DNA of 64,000 nucleotides from UBA1756 sp045222555 (GCA_045222555.1 JBGUYY010000029.1:186001-250000); one strand, 5' to 3'; counted from the stretch's first letter, positions 9,359-18,559 are shown. Notes: generated by a model not told the origin, from the letters alone. A program made the numbers and translations.

Positions 9359-10570
9359 TTAAAAGCCAAATAGTAGCCCCAAGAGTCCGACCAAGAGTCC
9401 GAAGAAGACGTTGACGGCCTTGGTCATGAGGAAGCTTTTGCGGGAGTAGGCCAGCAGAGGGAGTGCGCCGTGGCCGTCCTGCACAATGGAGCTGGCGAGC
9501 AGAATGCTGAAGGGGATGGTGCCGGCGGCGAAGAGATAGATCCAGAGAAATTGGGGCTGTGATTCGGGGATGATGCCGATGCCGAGCGCCACAATCAGCA
9601 GCACCCACGGCAGCCATTTATGCTGTTCGATCAGGGCGGGAAGGTCGAAGAAATGGTTGAGCAAGGCCAGCGCCACCAGCACGCCGAGCGTCCAGAGCAG
9701 CACCGACAGGAAGTGGTGCTTGATGACGTGCTCCCACAGATGTTCCTGCAAGAAATGCTCGGAACAGAAAGCCACCACTACGAGGGTGAGCAGCGCCAAG
9801 ATGCCAAACACGATATTTTCTCCATGCAGGTGGTGATGGTGTTCCTCGCCTTCGTGGTGATGATGTCCCTCATGGTGATGCATATCGCCATGAAGTTCAG
9901 CAGCTTCAGCATGGTGCTGGTGCTCATGATGATGTTCCATCGCCTCGTGGTGATGCCCCATTTCCGTTTGGGTAGCAACCGCCGCTGCCTGCGGCATGGA
10001 GCCGTGCTCATGGGAGATAAGCCCTGTGCCCAAGGCGACCAGATAGAAGACCAGTCCGAAGATAAGGATGGCGCGAGCGAAGGAAATTTTCTTGATATTG
10101 GAGAAAGAGAGCTGGGCATGACCGTGCTCGTGGGTATGCTCCTCATGCACTTTCAGGGTGTGGGTATCGTCGGAGTAGAAGGTGCGTTTCTTGAAGACGA
10201 GATGCGTGATAAAGCCGCCAAGCAGGGCCACCACCAGCATACCACCCAGCAAAGGCAGCGTGGTTTTCGGACTGATGGCGAACAGCAAGAAGGCAGAGTC
10301 TCCGAAGGTGCTGATCATGCCAGCCACCAAAGCGCCGAACGACAGTACGCGGTGGGTGTAGAGCGACACAATGGTGAAGCCGCCAATACAGCCCGGGATG
10401 AGTCCGAGGAACGAGGCCACCACAATTTGCAGGAAAGGCCTGTTGCGGAGTTTTTCCAGCAGATGCCCCGAGGAACTTACGTTCACAAATTCAATGAGCA
10501 GCATCATCACCATCACCAAGCAGGTGATGCCGACGGTACTAGTGATAATTTCTGAGATTTGATGCATCAT
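9359..10570 (-). CDS. Putative heavy-metal (manganese-type) exporter, about 10 membrane helices, His-rich loop
   Basis: 403 residues, almost entirely hydrophobic helices. A long cytosolic or periplasmic loop around residues 190-255 is packed with His and Glu (for example HHHHEGEEHHHH). The opening TM pairs, with GLIPGCIGGF and FGDSAFLLFA, match the family of putative 10-TM metal exporters often annotated as manganese transporters (ArsP_2-like, PF11449 by my recollection). The loop probably binds divalent metal. The start codon overlaps the stop of recR by 4 nt (ATGA), so the two are translationally coupled. The metal is inferred, not shown. Confidence 0.75.
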   Translation of the reverse strand: MMHQISEIITSTVGITCLVMVMMLLIEFVNVSSSGHLLEKLRNRPFLQIVVASFLGLIPGCIGGFTIVSLYTHRVLSFGALVAGMISTFGDSAFLLFAISPKTTLPLLGGMLVVALLGGFITHLVFKKRTFYSDDTHTLKVHEEHTHEHGHAQLSFSNIKKISFARAILIFGLVFYLVALGTGLISHEHGSMPQAAAVATQTEMGHHHEAMEHHHEHQHHAEAAELHGDMHHHEGHHHHEGEEHHHHLHGENIVFGILALLTLVVVAFCSEHFLQEHLWEHVIKHHFLSVLLWTLGVLVALALLNHFFDLPALIEQHKWLPWVLLIVALGIGIIPESQPQFLWIYLFAAGTIPFSILLASSIVQDGHGALPLLAYSRKSFLMTKAVNVFFGLLVGLLGLLFGF

Positions 10571-11193
10571 GATCGTTTCGAGTAACTGGTTTCAAAAGTG
10601 GTGCGACTCAGGAGCGAGCGGCCGAGGGTAACTTCATCGGTGTATTCCAATTCCTCGCCAATGCCGATGCCACGGGCGATGGTGGTAATGCAGGGCACTT
10701 TGCCCTGTATATTTCTGTAAATGTAGAAGTTAGTGGTATCTCCGTCAACGGTAGCGGGCAGGGCGAGAATCACCTCCCCTACCGTACCCGACTCCACCCG
10801 CTGGAACAGGCTCTCCATGTTGAGCTGCTGCGGCCCGATGCCGTCCATCGGCGCGATGACGCCGCCCAGCACGTGGTAAACACCATTGTACTGGTTGGTG
10901 TTCTCGATGGCCACCACATCGCGAATGTCGCGCACCACACACACTAACCGCTTGTCGCGCTTGGGGTTGCTGCAAATGTCGCACACCTCGGTATCGGAGA
11001 GATTATGGCACTCTTTGCAGTAGCACACCTTCTCTTTCAAGGCCGTGATGGATTCGGTGAGCAGCGCCACCTCGTGCGTGTCCATCTTGAGGATGTGCAG
11101 GGCAAGGCGGAGTGCTGTGCGCCGGCCGATACCGGGGAGCTTCGAAATCTCCACAATCGCGTCATCCAGCTGTTTTGAGAATCCTATTTCCAT
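10567..11193 (-). CDS. recR: Recombination mediator RecR
   Basis: 208 residues, normal for RecR, which works with RecO/RecF to load RecA on gapped DNA. Visible are the helix-hairpin-helix start (KLPGIGRRTALRLALHIL, residues 18-35), a four-cysteine zinc motif (CYCKEC..CDIC, about residues 57-72) and a Toprim domain beginning LVCVVRDIRDVVAIE. It overlaps the downstream metal exporter by 4 nt and follows smpB by 22 nt, so dnaB-smpB do not separate it from a common minus-strand transcript. Confidence 0.96.
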   Translation of the reverse strand: MEIGFSKQLDDAIVEISKLPGIGRRTALRLALHILKMDTHEVALLTESITALKEKVCYCKECHNLSDTEVCDICSNPKRDKRLVCVVRDIRDVVAIENTNQYNGVYHVLGGVIAPMDGIGPQQLNMESLFQRVESGTVGEVILALPATVDGDTTNFYIYRNIQGKVPCITTIARGIGIGEELEYTDEVTLGRSLLSRTTFETSYSKRS

Positions 11194-11215
11194 CTATTCA
11201 ATTTTCATTAAAAAA

Positions 11216-11677
11216 TCAATCATCCTCACCGCGTGCGGCCGCCCGGCGCTGATCTTTCTCCTTGATGCTGTCGCGCTTGTCAAACATCTTCTTACCTCTC
11301 GCGATGGCGATGTCGAGCTTGGCATAGCCGTTCTCGTTAATCCACATTCTCGTAGGAATAATGGTCACCCCGCGCTCGTTGAGCTTCGAGGCTATCTTCT
11401 TGAGCTCCTTGCGGTTGAGAAGAAGCTTGCGGTCGCGTTTCGGGTCGTGGTTGTTGTAGCTGCCGTTGGCATACTCGCTGATATGGATATTGTGCACCCA
11501 GAGTTCGTTGTTGATGAACGAGCAGTAAGAGTCAGCGAGGTTGGCCTTGCCGGCGCGTATCGACTTGATCTCGGTGCCGGTAAGCACGATGCCCGCCGTG
11601 AAGGTGGCGTGGAGGTAGTACTCGAACTCCGCCTTGCGGTTCTTGATGTTGATATTGATAGGTTTATTCTTCGACAC
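11216..11677 (-). CDS. smpB: SsrA-binding protein SmpB
   Basis: 153 residues. SmpB binds tmRNA and takes it to stalled ribosomes for trans-translation. The hallmark features are present: INIKNRKAEFEY near the start, the TGTEIKSIRAGKANL strand, and a basic C-terminal tail with GKKMFDKRDSIKEKDQRR that enters the mRNA channel. Translation starts at a GTG (11677-11675); no in-frame ATG lies nearby that would preserve the conserved N-terminus. The start is 11 nt after the dnaB stop. The tmRNA gene itself is not in this window. Confidence 0.96.
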   Translation of the reverse strand: MSKNKPININIKNRKAEFEYYLHATFTAGIVLTGTEIKSIRAGKANLADSYCSFINNELWVHNIHISEYANGSYNNHDPKRDRKLLLNRKELKKIASKLNERGVTIIPTRMWINENGYAKLDIAIARGKKMFDKRDSIKEKDQRRAAARGEDD

Positions 11678-11688
11678 TTGAGTAAAAT

Positions 11689-13221
11689 TTAGTAGGGCAT
11701 TTCGCTGTCATCGCTGGCGTTGGACTCCACCGTAACGTAGCCGGCATTCTCCTCCATATTAGGGGTGATGCCCGCATGACTGTCGGCGGTGAGTTGGTAG
11801 TCGATGTCGTCGCAGAACTTGGTATACTGTTTTTCGAAGCGCACCTTGATAGAAGCGGTGCTGCCGTGACGGTTCTTCTCAATCATGATCTCTGCACGAT
11901 TCAACGCCGGTGAGCCGTCATCGGGGAAGGTATCCAATTTGTAGTATTCGGGACGGTAGATGAACATCACCTGGTCGGCATCCTGCTCGATGGAGCCGGA
12001 CTCACGGAGGTCAGACAGCATCGGTTTCCTGTCGCCGCCACGCTGTTCCACCTGGCGCGACAACTGCGACAGGGCGATGACGGGGATGTTCAAGTCTTTG
12101 GCTAATGCCTTGAGGGAACGGGAGATCTGGCTAATCTCCTGCTCGCGGTTGCCATGGCGGCCACGGTCCTCCGCGTTGCCAGTCATCAGCTGCAGGTAGT
12201 CCACAATCACCAAGTCGATGTCGTAGCGGTGTTTCAACCGGCGGCATTTGGCGCGCAGGTCAAAGATGGAGAGCTGCGGCGTGTCGTCGATGATGAGCTT
12301 GTCGGTCTCCAGCACATGCACGCGCTCCATCAGCTGGTTCCACTCGGCATCCATGAGGTCGCCCTTGACAATCTTCTCGGAGCTGACCCCCGACTCGATG
12401 GAAAAGAGACGGTGTACCAGCTGCGTAGCTGACATCTCGAGCGAGAACAGTGCGACGGTCTTGCCATAGTCGATGGCGGCGTTGCGGGCAATGGAAAGCA
12501 CGAAGGAGGTCTTACCCATACCGGGACGGGCAGCAATGATGACGAGGTCGGAATTCTGCCAGCCGCCGATGGCTTCGTCGATACGGCGGATACCGGTCGG
12601 CACACCCTTGAACTTCTCTTCCGAATTCTGCAGCTCCATCAAGTCGTTCATGGCCTTCTTCACCACCACACCCAGCTCTTTGCTTTCGCGGCTGAAGTTG
12701 CTCTCGATGACGTTGAAAAGATCGGTCTCGGCCTTGTCGAGCAAGGTCATCACATCCTTAGGCTCGTCGAAAGCCTGTTTGGAGATGTCGCCGCAGATGG
12801 AGATGAGCTGGCGCAGCACATAGCGTTCCATCACCACGCGGGCGTGGTACTCGACGTTGGCGGCGGAGGCCACCCCGTTGGTGAGTTTTGCCAAGTAGGC
12901 CGGACCGCCCACAAACTCCAGCTTCTTCTCCGAGCGCAGCTGGTCGGCCACGGTCAGAAGGTCAATGGGCTGGTCGAGTTGGAACAGGCGGATGATGGCG
13001 GCAAAGATGACCTGATGCTGCTCACGGTAGAACATCGCAGGACGGAGGGTGTCCACCACATTCGTCACTGCATCGCGGTCAATCATCAGCGCACCCAGCA
13101 CGGCCTGCTCGAAACCGACAGCCTGCGGGGTCACTTTGCCAGTATTTCCCAATGCGCTCTCTATCGTTTTGTAAGTAAATCTTGTCTCTGTCTGCTGTCC
13201 AGCAACGGGTTCTGATGCCAT
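11689..13221 (-). CDS. dnaB: Replicative DNA helicase DnaB
   Basis: 510 residues. The N-terminal domain that contacts primase begins PQAVGFEQAVLGALMID. The RecA-like motor has Walker A RPGMGKTSF, a DLVIVDYLQLM Walker B strand, and the SDLRESGSIEQDADQVMF motif. There is no intein. The C-terminus has an extra acidic tail after the motor domain. It heads a minus-strand run dnaB-smpB-recR-exporter. A TACCTTTG box at 13263-13256 gives it a promoter of its own. Together with parA, parB, recR and xerC it makes the left half of the window rich in chromosome maintenance genes. Confidence 0.97.
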   Translation of the reverse strand: MASEPVAGQQTETRFTYKTIESALGNTGKVTPQAVGFEQAVLGALMIDRDAVTNVVDTLRPAMFYREQHQVIFAAIIRLFQLDQPIDLLTVADQLRSEKKLEFVGGPAYLAKLTNGVASAANVEYHARVVMERYVLRQLISICGDISKQAFDEPKDVMTLLDKAETDLFNVIESNFSRESKELGVVVKKAMNDLMELQNSEEKFKGVPTGIRRIDEAIGGWQNSDLVIIAARPGMGKTSFVLSIARNAAIDYGKTVALFSLEMSATQLVHRLFSIESGVSSEKIVKGDLMDAEWNQLMERVHVLETDKLIIDDTPQLSIFDLRAKCRRLKHRYDIDLVIVDYLQLMTGNAEDRGRHGNREQEISQISRSLKALAKDLNIPVIALSQLSRQVEQRGGDRKPMLSDLRESGSIEQDADQVMFIYRPEYYKLDTFPDDGSPALNRAEIMIEKNRHGSTASIKVRFEKQYTKFCDDIDYQLTADSHAGITPNMEENAGYVTVESNASDDSEMPY

Positions 13222-13255
13222 AAATAAGTAAGTTACGTGATTAATATTTAGGGTG

Positions 13256-13263
13256 CAAAGGTA
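13256..13263 (-). promoter_or_regulatory. Probable -7 promoter box of dnaB
   Basis: TACCTTTG on the minus strand matches TAnnTTTG and lies 34 nt before the dnaB ATG. A TTTTG run sits about 15 nt further upstream, shorter than the usual 19-20 nt spacing. Confidence 0.45.
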
Positions 13264-13357
13264 CTATATTTTTTTGCACAAAATGGCCGATTTCCCGATT
13301 GTGGAAAAATATTTAAAAGCTGTTGATAAACTGTTGATAACCGACAAATTTGGAATC

Positions 13358-16300
13358 CTACATCTCATTCAGATACAGCACCTCCCCGCGCACAGGCCCC
13401 AGCGCCATGTCGCCCAGCAGCTCCACATAGGTGGCCACCTGCCGCTCGTACGCCGCCCGCGCCGCCTCGGTGGGATGCCCCGTCTTGTAATCCAGCACCA
13501 CCATGCCGTCTTCCAACTGCACCACACGGTCGGGACGGTAGGTGAGCCTCGGCCGCACCTCCCCTTCTCTGCTGTCCTGCCGCATGAACTCGCGCGTGGG
13601 CAATATCGACACCTCATTCAGCACCTTCACCCCGTCGGCGAAATAGGGATGCCACTCTGTATGCCGTGCAATACACCGCAAGGCATCGCGGATCTCATCA
13701 GCATAAGGCTGGCTATCGTCTATCTCCCAGGTATTTACATCTCCCTCCGTGAGCGGGAAATGTGTCTGCCGCGATAAGTAATCGTGGATGGCGTTGCCTA
13801 CCTCCTGCTCGCGCGTCTCCGCCTTCACCACATGGGTGGACAAATCCTCCAGGTCGAAGCCGGCACAGTACATCTGGGTGATATCATCACACTGACACTC
13901 CTCTTTTTTATCCTTATCCTTGCGCCGCTCGTTACGATTGCCCCACCAGTAACAAAGTTCATCACCCTCCTCCTGCACAAACTCCACCTTCCTATCTTCT
14001 TTACCCATAGGCTTTTGCACAAAATCATACAGCATACGGTTGTAGTTCCCCTTTGCTGAATCCTGCCGTCCGGTGAGAATGTACATTCGGTTTTCAGCAC
14101 GCGTCTGCGCTACATATATTTTATTCAGACTGTCCATCACACTCAACATACCCTCCCTTTCAAACACGTTGCCAAGCCCCAACTCGTCTAACGATTTTTC
14201 CATTTTCAGCAACAGATAAGGCACCTCCTCATCCTCTTTGGCATACCAATAGTCCTTCTTGGTGAGGGATTGTCCATACTGTGTGAAAGGCAGAATCACT
14301 ACCGGGTACTGCAACCCCTTCGCCTTGTGGATGGTGCTAATGGTGATGGCATCCAGTCCCGATGGAGCCTTCAGCGCCAATCCACTCCCCTTTCTTTCCC
14401 ACCAATCTAAAAATGAAGCCACCTCTCCATTCTGCGTCTTCAAATAATCTAAAATATTGTCCATCAAAGCAATGACAAATGCATCAGCCTCACTGATGGA
14501 GAACAGTCGCAGGACTTCGGTCACCAAAGTGTATAGCGGCTTTCCCGCCAGTTGCTGACGATTCAGCTTCACTCCCTGCTCTTCCATAAACTGACTGAAT
14601 TCCTTTTCGTCACCCATCTTGGGAATCAGTTTTTCCAACTGCGCCGACACATCCTTGCGGTCACGATTCAATACGTAATGGGCGATGACATACTGCGCCA
14701 GCTTATCGTTGGGACGGCACACATAGCTGAGCACTGCCAGCACGAGGTTCACTTCCGGAGAGGTGCAGAGCAGCAGCGACTCAGAAGAAATGACCTTATA
14801 GCCGGCTGCAGAGAGCGTTTGTCCGAGGAAAGAGCCGTCGTCGTTGGAGCTGGTCAGCACCGCGATGTCGCTCAGCCGGTAGCCCTTGTCCAATGCATCC
14901 GCCACCGCCGCATTCACCTGCTGCTCGAAATAATCCGGCTTGTCATCATCCTCTCCCATAAAGCGCACACATACCACTCCCCTTCCCTCCTTGCCTTCGC
15001 GGACCTCCTGCACAACCGATTGATAATAAGATCGATACAATTCAACAAAAACATTCTTCGCTTCCGATCCCTCCGTTTTTTTCATCACCTCTTTGAAGCC
15101 ATCCAATTCCGGTATGTGCTCAAAGAAGGCGTTGTTGAAATTCACGATATTGCCATCCGAGCGGTAGTTCACCTTCATCGGCTCCATCTTACGGCGGCTG
15201 CATTTCACATCGTTGGGAATCAGCTTCAGGTACTCCTCAGTAGCCTCCTTGGCCGAGAGGTCGGTGAGCAGCTGGGCATCGCCATTGCGGAATCGGTAGA
15301 TGGCCTGCTTCACATCACCGAAGAGAATCACCTCGCCGTCGGAAAAAGAAAGGGCATTCTTCAGCAGCGGAATCAAGTCCTGCCACTGCATACGGGAAGT
15401 GTCCTGAAATTCATCGATGAAGAAATAGCGGTAGCGGTTACCGATTTTTTCATAGATAAAAGGCGTATCCTGTTCTTTTATTTCACTATATATCTTATAA
15501 TTAGTGTCAGATAAGAAAAATTTGTTATCCCTTTCCCGAATCTCATCCATGATGGATTTCAGGTCAAACAAAAGAGAAAGTGTCTTCATGCGGCCGTACA
15601 GCACCTTAAGATGGCTGTAATTTTCCTGTGCCTGCAACAGTTCCTGACAGCGAGCTATAATTTTGGCATTCAGCCCATCAGACTCCCCGCCTTCCGACTT
15701 CAAAAAATAGGCATGTTCAAGGTCATTTAAACAGGAATATAATTTGATGGTAAAAGGATCAAACTGGGTGAACCAGCAATAGATAGAGCCGTTAGCGCGT
15801 CCTTTCACCAGCTGTTTGTCGTCCAAGCCAATGCTTTCAAGGAAGGTGTTGGCGCCCTCCGACACTTGCAGCAGCTGGTCACGGGCCTCCTTGACGCTTT
15901 CGGCCTGCCGTTTCAGGCACGCTTTCAGCTGGTCGGTGGCCGACAGGGCCGCCAGCGGCTCAGCGGCTGCCTCATCCCCGTAGATCACCCGCAGCAGGTC
16001 GAGCAGCTGGCCCTCGATGCGCCAACGCCCCTTGCTGGACATCTGTTCTTCCACCAGTTCCATCACGGCGTCGCGAAGGTCAGGGTTCTCCTTGGAGATG
16101 CGGTTGAGCAACAGGTCAACGGTCTGCTGGAAGCAGTCGTCGAGGGTCACCTCCACCTCGTAGCTCATGCTGATGCCGAGTTCGAAGGCGAAGGCACGCA
16201 CGATGCGCTGAAAGAAGCTGTCGATGGTGCTGATGCTGAAGTTGGGATAGTCGTACAGGATTTCGGCGAGCAGCATCTCGGAGCGATGCTGGAGCTGCTG

Positions 16301-16570
16301 TAGGGTGAGTCCTGGAAGCGCCTTCATCACCATGCCGGCGATGGCCTCTGCGGAACCGCCCCACTCCGACTGCGGCTGAAAGGCGAACTGCTGCAAAGTC
16401 TCCACAATACGGCCTTTCATCTCGGCAGTGGCATTGTTGGTGAATGTCACCGCAAGAATGTTTCGGAATTGACCGACAGAGCGGTCGTCACGAAGGCAGA
16501 TGGTAAGATATTCCGCCACAAGGCTGGTGGTTTTGCCCGCGCCGGCGGAGGCCATATAGGTTTTGAACAT
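13358..16570 (-). CDS. addA: UvrD/RecB-type helicase-nuclease, AddA-like
   Basis: 1070 residues. An SF1 DNA helicase with Walker A ASAGAGKTTSL at residues 7-17, Walker B FIDEFQDTSRMQW, a TIHKAKGLQYPVVILPF motif and YVAQTRAENRMYIL, and a C-terminal nuclease block containing GNAIHDYLS and VVLDYKTGH. This is the AddA/RecB layout: double-strand-break resection to load RecA. The AddB partner, often adjacent in this phylum, is not next to it (dnaB on one side, hpf on the other), so AddB must be elsewhere or the protein acts with another partner. A TATCTTTG box at 16597-16590 is a likely promoter. Confidence 0.87.
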   Translation of the reverse strand: MFKTYMASAGAGKTTSLVAEYLTICLRDDRSVGQFRNILAVTFTNNATAEMKGRIVETLQQFAFQPQSEWGGSAEAIAGMVMKALPGLTLQQLQHRSEMLLAEILYDYPNFSISTIDSFFQRIVRAFAFELGISMSYEVEVTLDDCFQQTVDLLLNRISKENPDLRDAVMELVEEQMSSKGRWRIEGQLLDLLRVIYGDEAAAEPLAALSATDQLKACLKRQAESVKEARDQLLQVSEGANTFLESIGLDDKQLVKGRANGSIYCWFTQFDPFTIKLYSCLNDLEHAYFLKSEGGESDGLNAKIIARCQELLQAQENYSHLKVLYGRMKTLSLLFDLKSIMDEIRERDNKFFLSDTNYKIYSEIKEQDTPFIYEKIGNRYRYFFIDEFQDTSRMQWQDLIPLLKNALSFSDGEVILFGDVKQAIYRFRNGDAQLLTDLSAKEATEEYLKLIPNDVKCSRRKMEPMKVNYRSDGNIVNFNNAFFEHIPELDGFKEVMKKTEGSEAKNVFVELYRSYYQSVVQEVREGKEGRGVVCVRFMGEDDDKPDYFEQQVNAAVADALDKGYRLSDIAVLTSSNDDGSFLGQTLSAAGYKVISSESLLLCTSPEVNLVLAVLSYVCRPNDKLAQYVIAHYVLNRDRKDVSAQLEKLIPKMGDEKEFSQFMEEQGVKLNRQQLAGKPLYTLVTEVLRLFSISEADAFVIALMDNILDYLKTQNGEVASFLDWWERKGSGLALKAPSGLDAITISTIHKAKGLQYPVVILPFTQYGQSLTKKDYWYAKEDEEVPYLLLKMEKSLDELGLGNVFEREGMLSVMDSLNKIYVAQTRAENRMYILTGRQDSAKGNYNRMLYDFVQKPMGKEDRKVEFVQEEGDELCYWWGNRNERRKDKDKKEECQCDDITQMYCAGFDLEDLSTHVVKAETREQEVGNAIHDYLSRQTHFPLTEGDVNTWEIDDSQPYADEIRDALRCIARHTEWHPYFADGVKVLNEVSILPTREFMRQDSREGEVRPRLTYRPDRVVQLEDGMVVLDYKTGHPTEAARAAYERQVATYVELLGDMALGPVRGEVLYLNEM

Positions 16571-16589
16571 CGTATCAGGAATTAGGTTG

Positions 16590-16597
16590 CAAAGATA
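16590..16597 (-). promoter_or_regulatory. Probable -7 promoter box of the addA-like gene
   Basis: TATCTTTG on the minus strand, 19 nt before the ATG at 16570, fits TAnnTTTG. The -33 box is not clear because the upstream DNA is a simple A/T repeat. Confidence 0.45.
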
Positions 16598-16601
16598 CTA
16601 T

Positions 16602-16640
16602 AAAAAATGGAAAATTGAGAATGGAAAATTGAAAATTGAT
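16602..16640. repeat. Intergenic GGAAAATTGA-type simple repeat
   Basis: Four imperfect copies of GAAAATTGA sit in the gap between hpf and the addA-like gene. They resemble the other A/T-rich tracts in this window. Confidence 0.5.
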
Positions 16641-16694
16641 GGGATTATATGATGAAAAGATGAAAAGAGGAAAGGAGGATGGCGAAAATAAAAA

Positions 16695-16717
16695 GGGCGG
16701 CAACTGATGTGCCGCCC
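16695..16717 (-). terminator. Intrinsic terminator of the nucleosidase-xerC-hpf operon
   Basis: A perfect 8-bp stem (GGGCGGCA / TGCCGCCC) with a 7-nt loop. Read on the minus strand it is followed at once by TTTTTATTTT. It lies just after the hpf stop. Confidence 0.85.
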
Positions 16718-16738
16718 GAAATTGTGGAAAGGAAAAAA

Positions 16739-17038
16739 TTAGTTTCCTCTCTCTTTGTCTTTGACTTTGATCAACTGTTTTTTGAGGGCATCCACTGCGT
16801 CGTCGGTGGCCTCCTCGAAGGTCTTGGCAGTCTTGGCCGCCATAGCGTCGTTGCCACGGATCTTGATGCGGATGTCCGCCGTCTTGTTCTCCGGTTTGTC
16901 GGTGTTCTCGAGCTTCAGCGTCACTTCGGCGCCGATGATGCCGTCGTGCATCTTGCCGAGTTTCTCGACTTTTTCAGTGATGAAGGCCTCTAATTTCTGA
17001 TCGGCCTTGAAGTGTAATGAAGAGATGTTGATGTTCAT
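16739..17038 (-). CDS. hpf: Ribosome hibernation-promoting factor (short form)
   Basis: 99 residues, the short HPF/RaiA type. It has the ADQKLEAFITEKVEKLGK helix, the IGAEVTLKLEN strand, and the ADIRIKIRGNDAMAAK segment that binds the decoding centre of idle ribosomes. The family blocks translation in stationary phase. The ATG is preceded 4 nt upstream by AGGAGG, unusual in this phylum. It is the last gene of a minus-strand operon after xerC (13-nt gap) and is followed by an intrinsic terminator. Confidence 0.93.
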   Translation of the reverse strand: MNINISSLHFKADQKLEAFITEKVEKLGKMHDGIIGAEVTLKLENTDKPENKTADIRIKIRGNDAMAAKTAKTFEEATDDAVDALKKQLIKVKDKERGN

Positions 17039-17042
17039 AAAA

Positions 17043-17048
17043 CCTCCT
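17043..17048 (-). promoter_or_regulatory. Shine-Dalgarno-like AGGAGG before hpf
   Basis: AGGAGG on the minus strand, 4 nt from the hpf ATG, between the xerC stop and hpf. Bacteroidetes rarely rely on such sites, so it stands out. Confidence 0.5.
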
Positions 17049-17051
17049 TTT

Positions 17052-17933
17052 TTATGCCCTTGGATGGGCTTGGTTATAAATGTTTTTCAGTTTTTCAATC
17101 GTGTTGTGGGTGTAAACCTGGGTGGCCGCCAACGACGAGTGCCCCAAAATCTCCTTGATGGCGTTGATGTCGGCGCCATTGTTGAGCATCTGCGTGGCAA
17201 AGGTGTGACGCAGCACATGCGGACTTCTCTTGTCAATCGTGGTCACCATATCCAGATACTTCCTTACAATTCTATAAACGGCTTTTGGGTATATTTTGTT
17301 GCCGTTTGGTGCGACAAAGATAAAACTATTTTTTGAATTTCCGGCATATTTTTCATCAAAAATTTCCAAATACCTGACAATAACCTCCTTAACTCTCGGA
17401 CTGAATGGGATGATGCGCTCCTTGCTGCGTTTTCCCATCACCTTCAGCGAACCATCGTACAGGTCGATGTCGCTACGTTTGAGGTTGACCAGTTCCGACA
17501 ATCGCATCCCCGTGACGTAGAACAGTTCGATGATGAGCCGGTCGCGCCACCCCTCAAAGGCGTCTTCAAACAGTTCCGCGCGGAACAGGGTGTCCATTTC
17601 GCCTTGCGACACGAACTGGGGCAGCCGCTTGGCGATTTTCGGGGCGGAGATTGCCTCCATGGGGTTGGCCTCCACATCACCCATGCGCACATGATAGCGG
17701 AAGAAGGCTCGCAACGCACTGATTTTCCGATTGACGCTTCGTGGTGAATCACCTCCCTCCATCAGCTGCATCATCCAAGCGCGTACATCGGCAGAGTCAA
17801 CCTTCCGGATGTCATTCTCCCCAAACTCCTTCTGCAAATAGGCCGCGAACTGCTCCAGATCGGTGCGATAGGCCTTCACCGTATGAGGCGACACTCGCTT
17901 TTCATATTGCAGATAATTCAGAAAGGCCTCCAT
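17052..17933 (-). CDS. xerC: Tyrosine site-specific recombinase XerC/XerD
   Basis: 293 residues, the exact size class of chromosome-dimer-resolving Xer recombinases. The SAM-like N-terminal domain begins MEAFLNYLQYEKRVSPHTVKAY. The catalytic residues are visible: Arg in TGMRLSEL, HVLRH, GHSSLAATQVYTH with the nucleophilic Tyr. Its chromosomal setting between a nucleosidase and hpf, with no phage or transposon genes nearby, favours the housekeeping Xer role at dif over a mobile-element integrase. XerC versus XerD cannot be settled from one gene. Confidence 0.9.
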   Translation of the reverse strand: MEAFLNYLQYEKRVSPHTVKAYRTDLEQFAAYLQKEFGENDIRKVDSADVRAWMMQLMEGGDSPRSVNRKISALRAFFRYHVRMGDVEANPMEAISAPKIAKRLPQFVSQGEMDTLFRAELFEDAFEGWRDRLIIELFYVTGMRLSELVNLKRSDIDLYDGSLKVMGKRSKERIIPFSPRVKEVIVRYLEIFDEKYAGNSKNSFIFVAPNGNKIYPKAVYRIVRKYLDMVTTIDKRSPHVLRHTFATQMLNNGADINAIKEILGHSSLAATQVYTHNTIEKLKNIYNQAHPRA

Positions 17934-17939
17934 GGCTTT

Positions 17940-18524
17940 TTATTTCACAAATTCAACAGGTTCATTTTCAGACAACTCCCCTATCAGTTTCTCCATAAAC
18001 ATACACAGGTTCTTCGACAGTTCCACCACACGCCGATGCCATTCGTCGATATCCACATCGAGGTTGTCGGACACGATTTTGAAGGAGACGTAGGGCACAT
18101 CAAACTGTTTCACCACAGTATAGAGGGCTGATGACTCCATGTCGAAGCAGTCGGCCTGCTGCTGGATGCGCTGCAGGTAGTCGGCAGTATAGACGGAAGG
18201 AGATACAAAGCTGTCGGACGAGAAGAGCGTCGCGGTGGGCAGGCCTTGTGCGGCGGGTACAGAAAAATGGTCAGTGAGCATCGGATTGGGGTCGAAGATA
18301 CGGCCGGCAGAGGTAATTTCGTTGATGGACAGCACGGTGCCGACAGGAAGGTGATGTGCGCCCACCGTGCCGAAATTCACCACCGTGATTTTCTCGCCCG
18401 CATGACGCTGCATGAACGAAAGAGCCGTGCGGGTGGCGTTCTCACGACCGATACCTGTAAAATTCACATGGTCGGCCCAACTACCAACCTCTTCTGGAAC
18501 TGCTGCAAACAAGGCAATTTTCAT
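17940..18524 (-). CDS. Nucleoside phosphorylase-fold hydrolase (MTA/SAH nucleosidase or futalosine hydrolase-like)
   Basis: 194 residues from the ATG at 18524; the ten codons upstream add a Lys/Phe-rich stretch that does not fit the family start MKIALFAAVPEE. It has the PNP-family features: a GIGRENA turn, NFGTVGAHH, SSDSF, and FDMESSALYTV, which holds the ribose-binding MES motif, then KIVSDN. The family cleaves the glycosidic bond of methylthioadenosine, S-adenosylhomocysteine or futalosine; which one cannot be told here. First gene of the operon with xerC (6-nt gap) and hpf. A TATCTTTG box at 18559-18552 is its likely promoter. Confidence 0.75.
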   Translation of the reverse strand: MKIALFAAVPEEVGSWADHVNFTGIGRENATRTALSFMQRHAGEKITVVNFGTVGAHHLPVGTVLSINEITSAGRIFDPNPMLTDHFSVPAAQGLPTATLFSSDSFVSPSVYTADYLQRIQQQADCFDMESSALYTVVKQFDVPYVSFKIVSDNLDVDIDEWHRRVVELSKNLCMFMEKLIGELSENEPVEFVK

Positions 18525-18551
18525 AAAATTCTTCTCAAAAAAATATTTACG

Positions 18552-18559
18552 CAAAGATA
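18552..18559 (-). promoter_or_regulatory. Probable -7 promoter box of the nucleosidase-xerC-hpf operon
   Basis: TATCTTTG on the minus strand, 27 nt before the ATG at 18524, preceded by a T-rich run in the -33 region. Confidence 0.5.

Noticed and set aside
17052..17933. XerC-type gene as a mobile-element integrase
   Set aside because: Housekeeping size and setting, no phage or conjugation genes or flanking repeats nearby.
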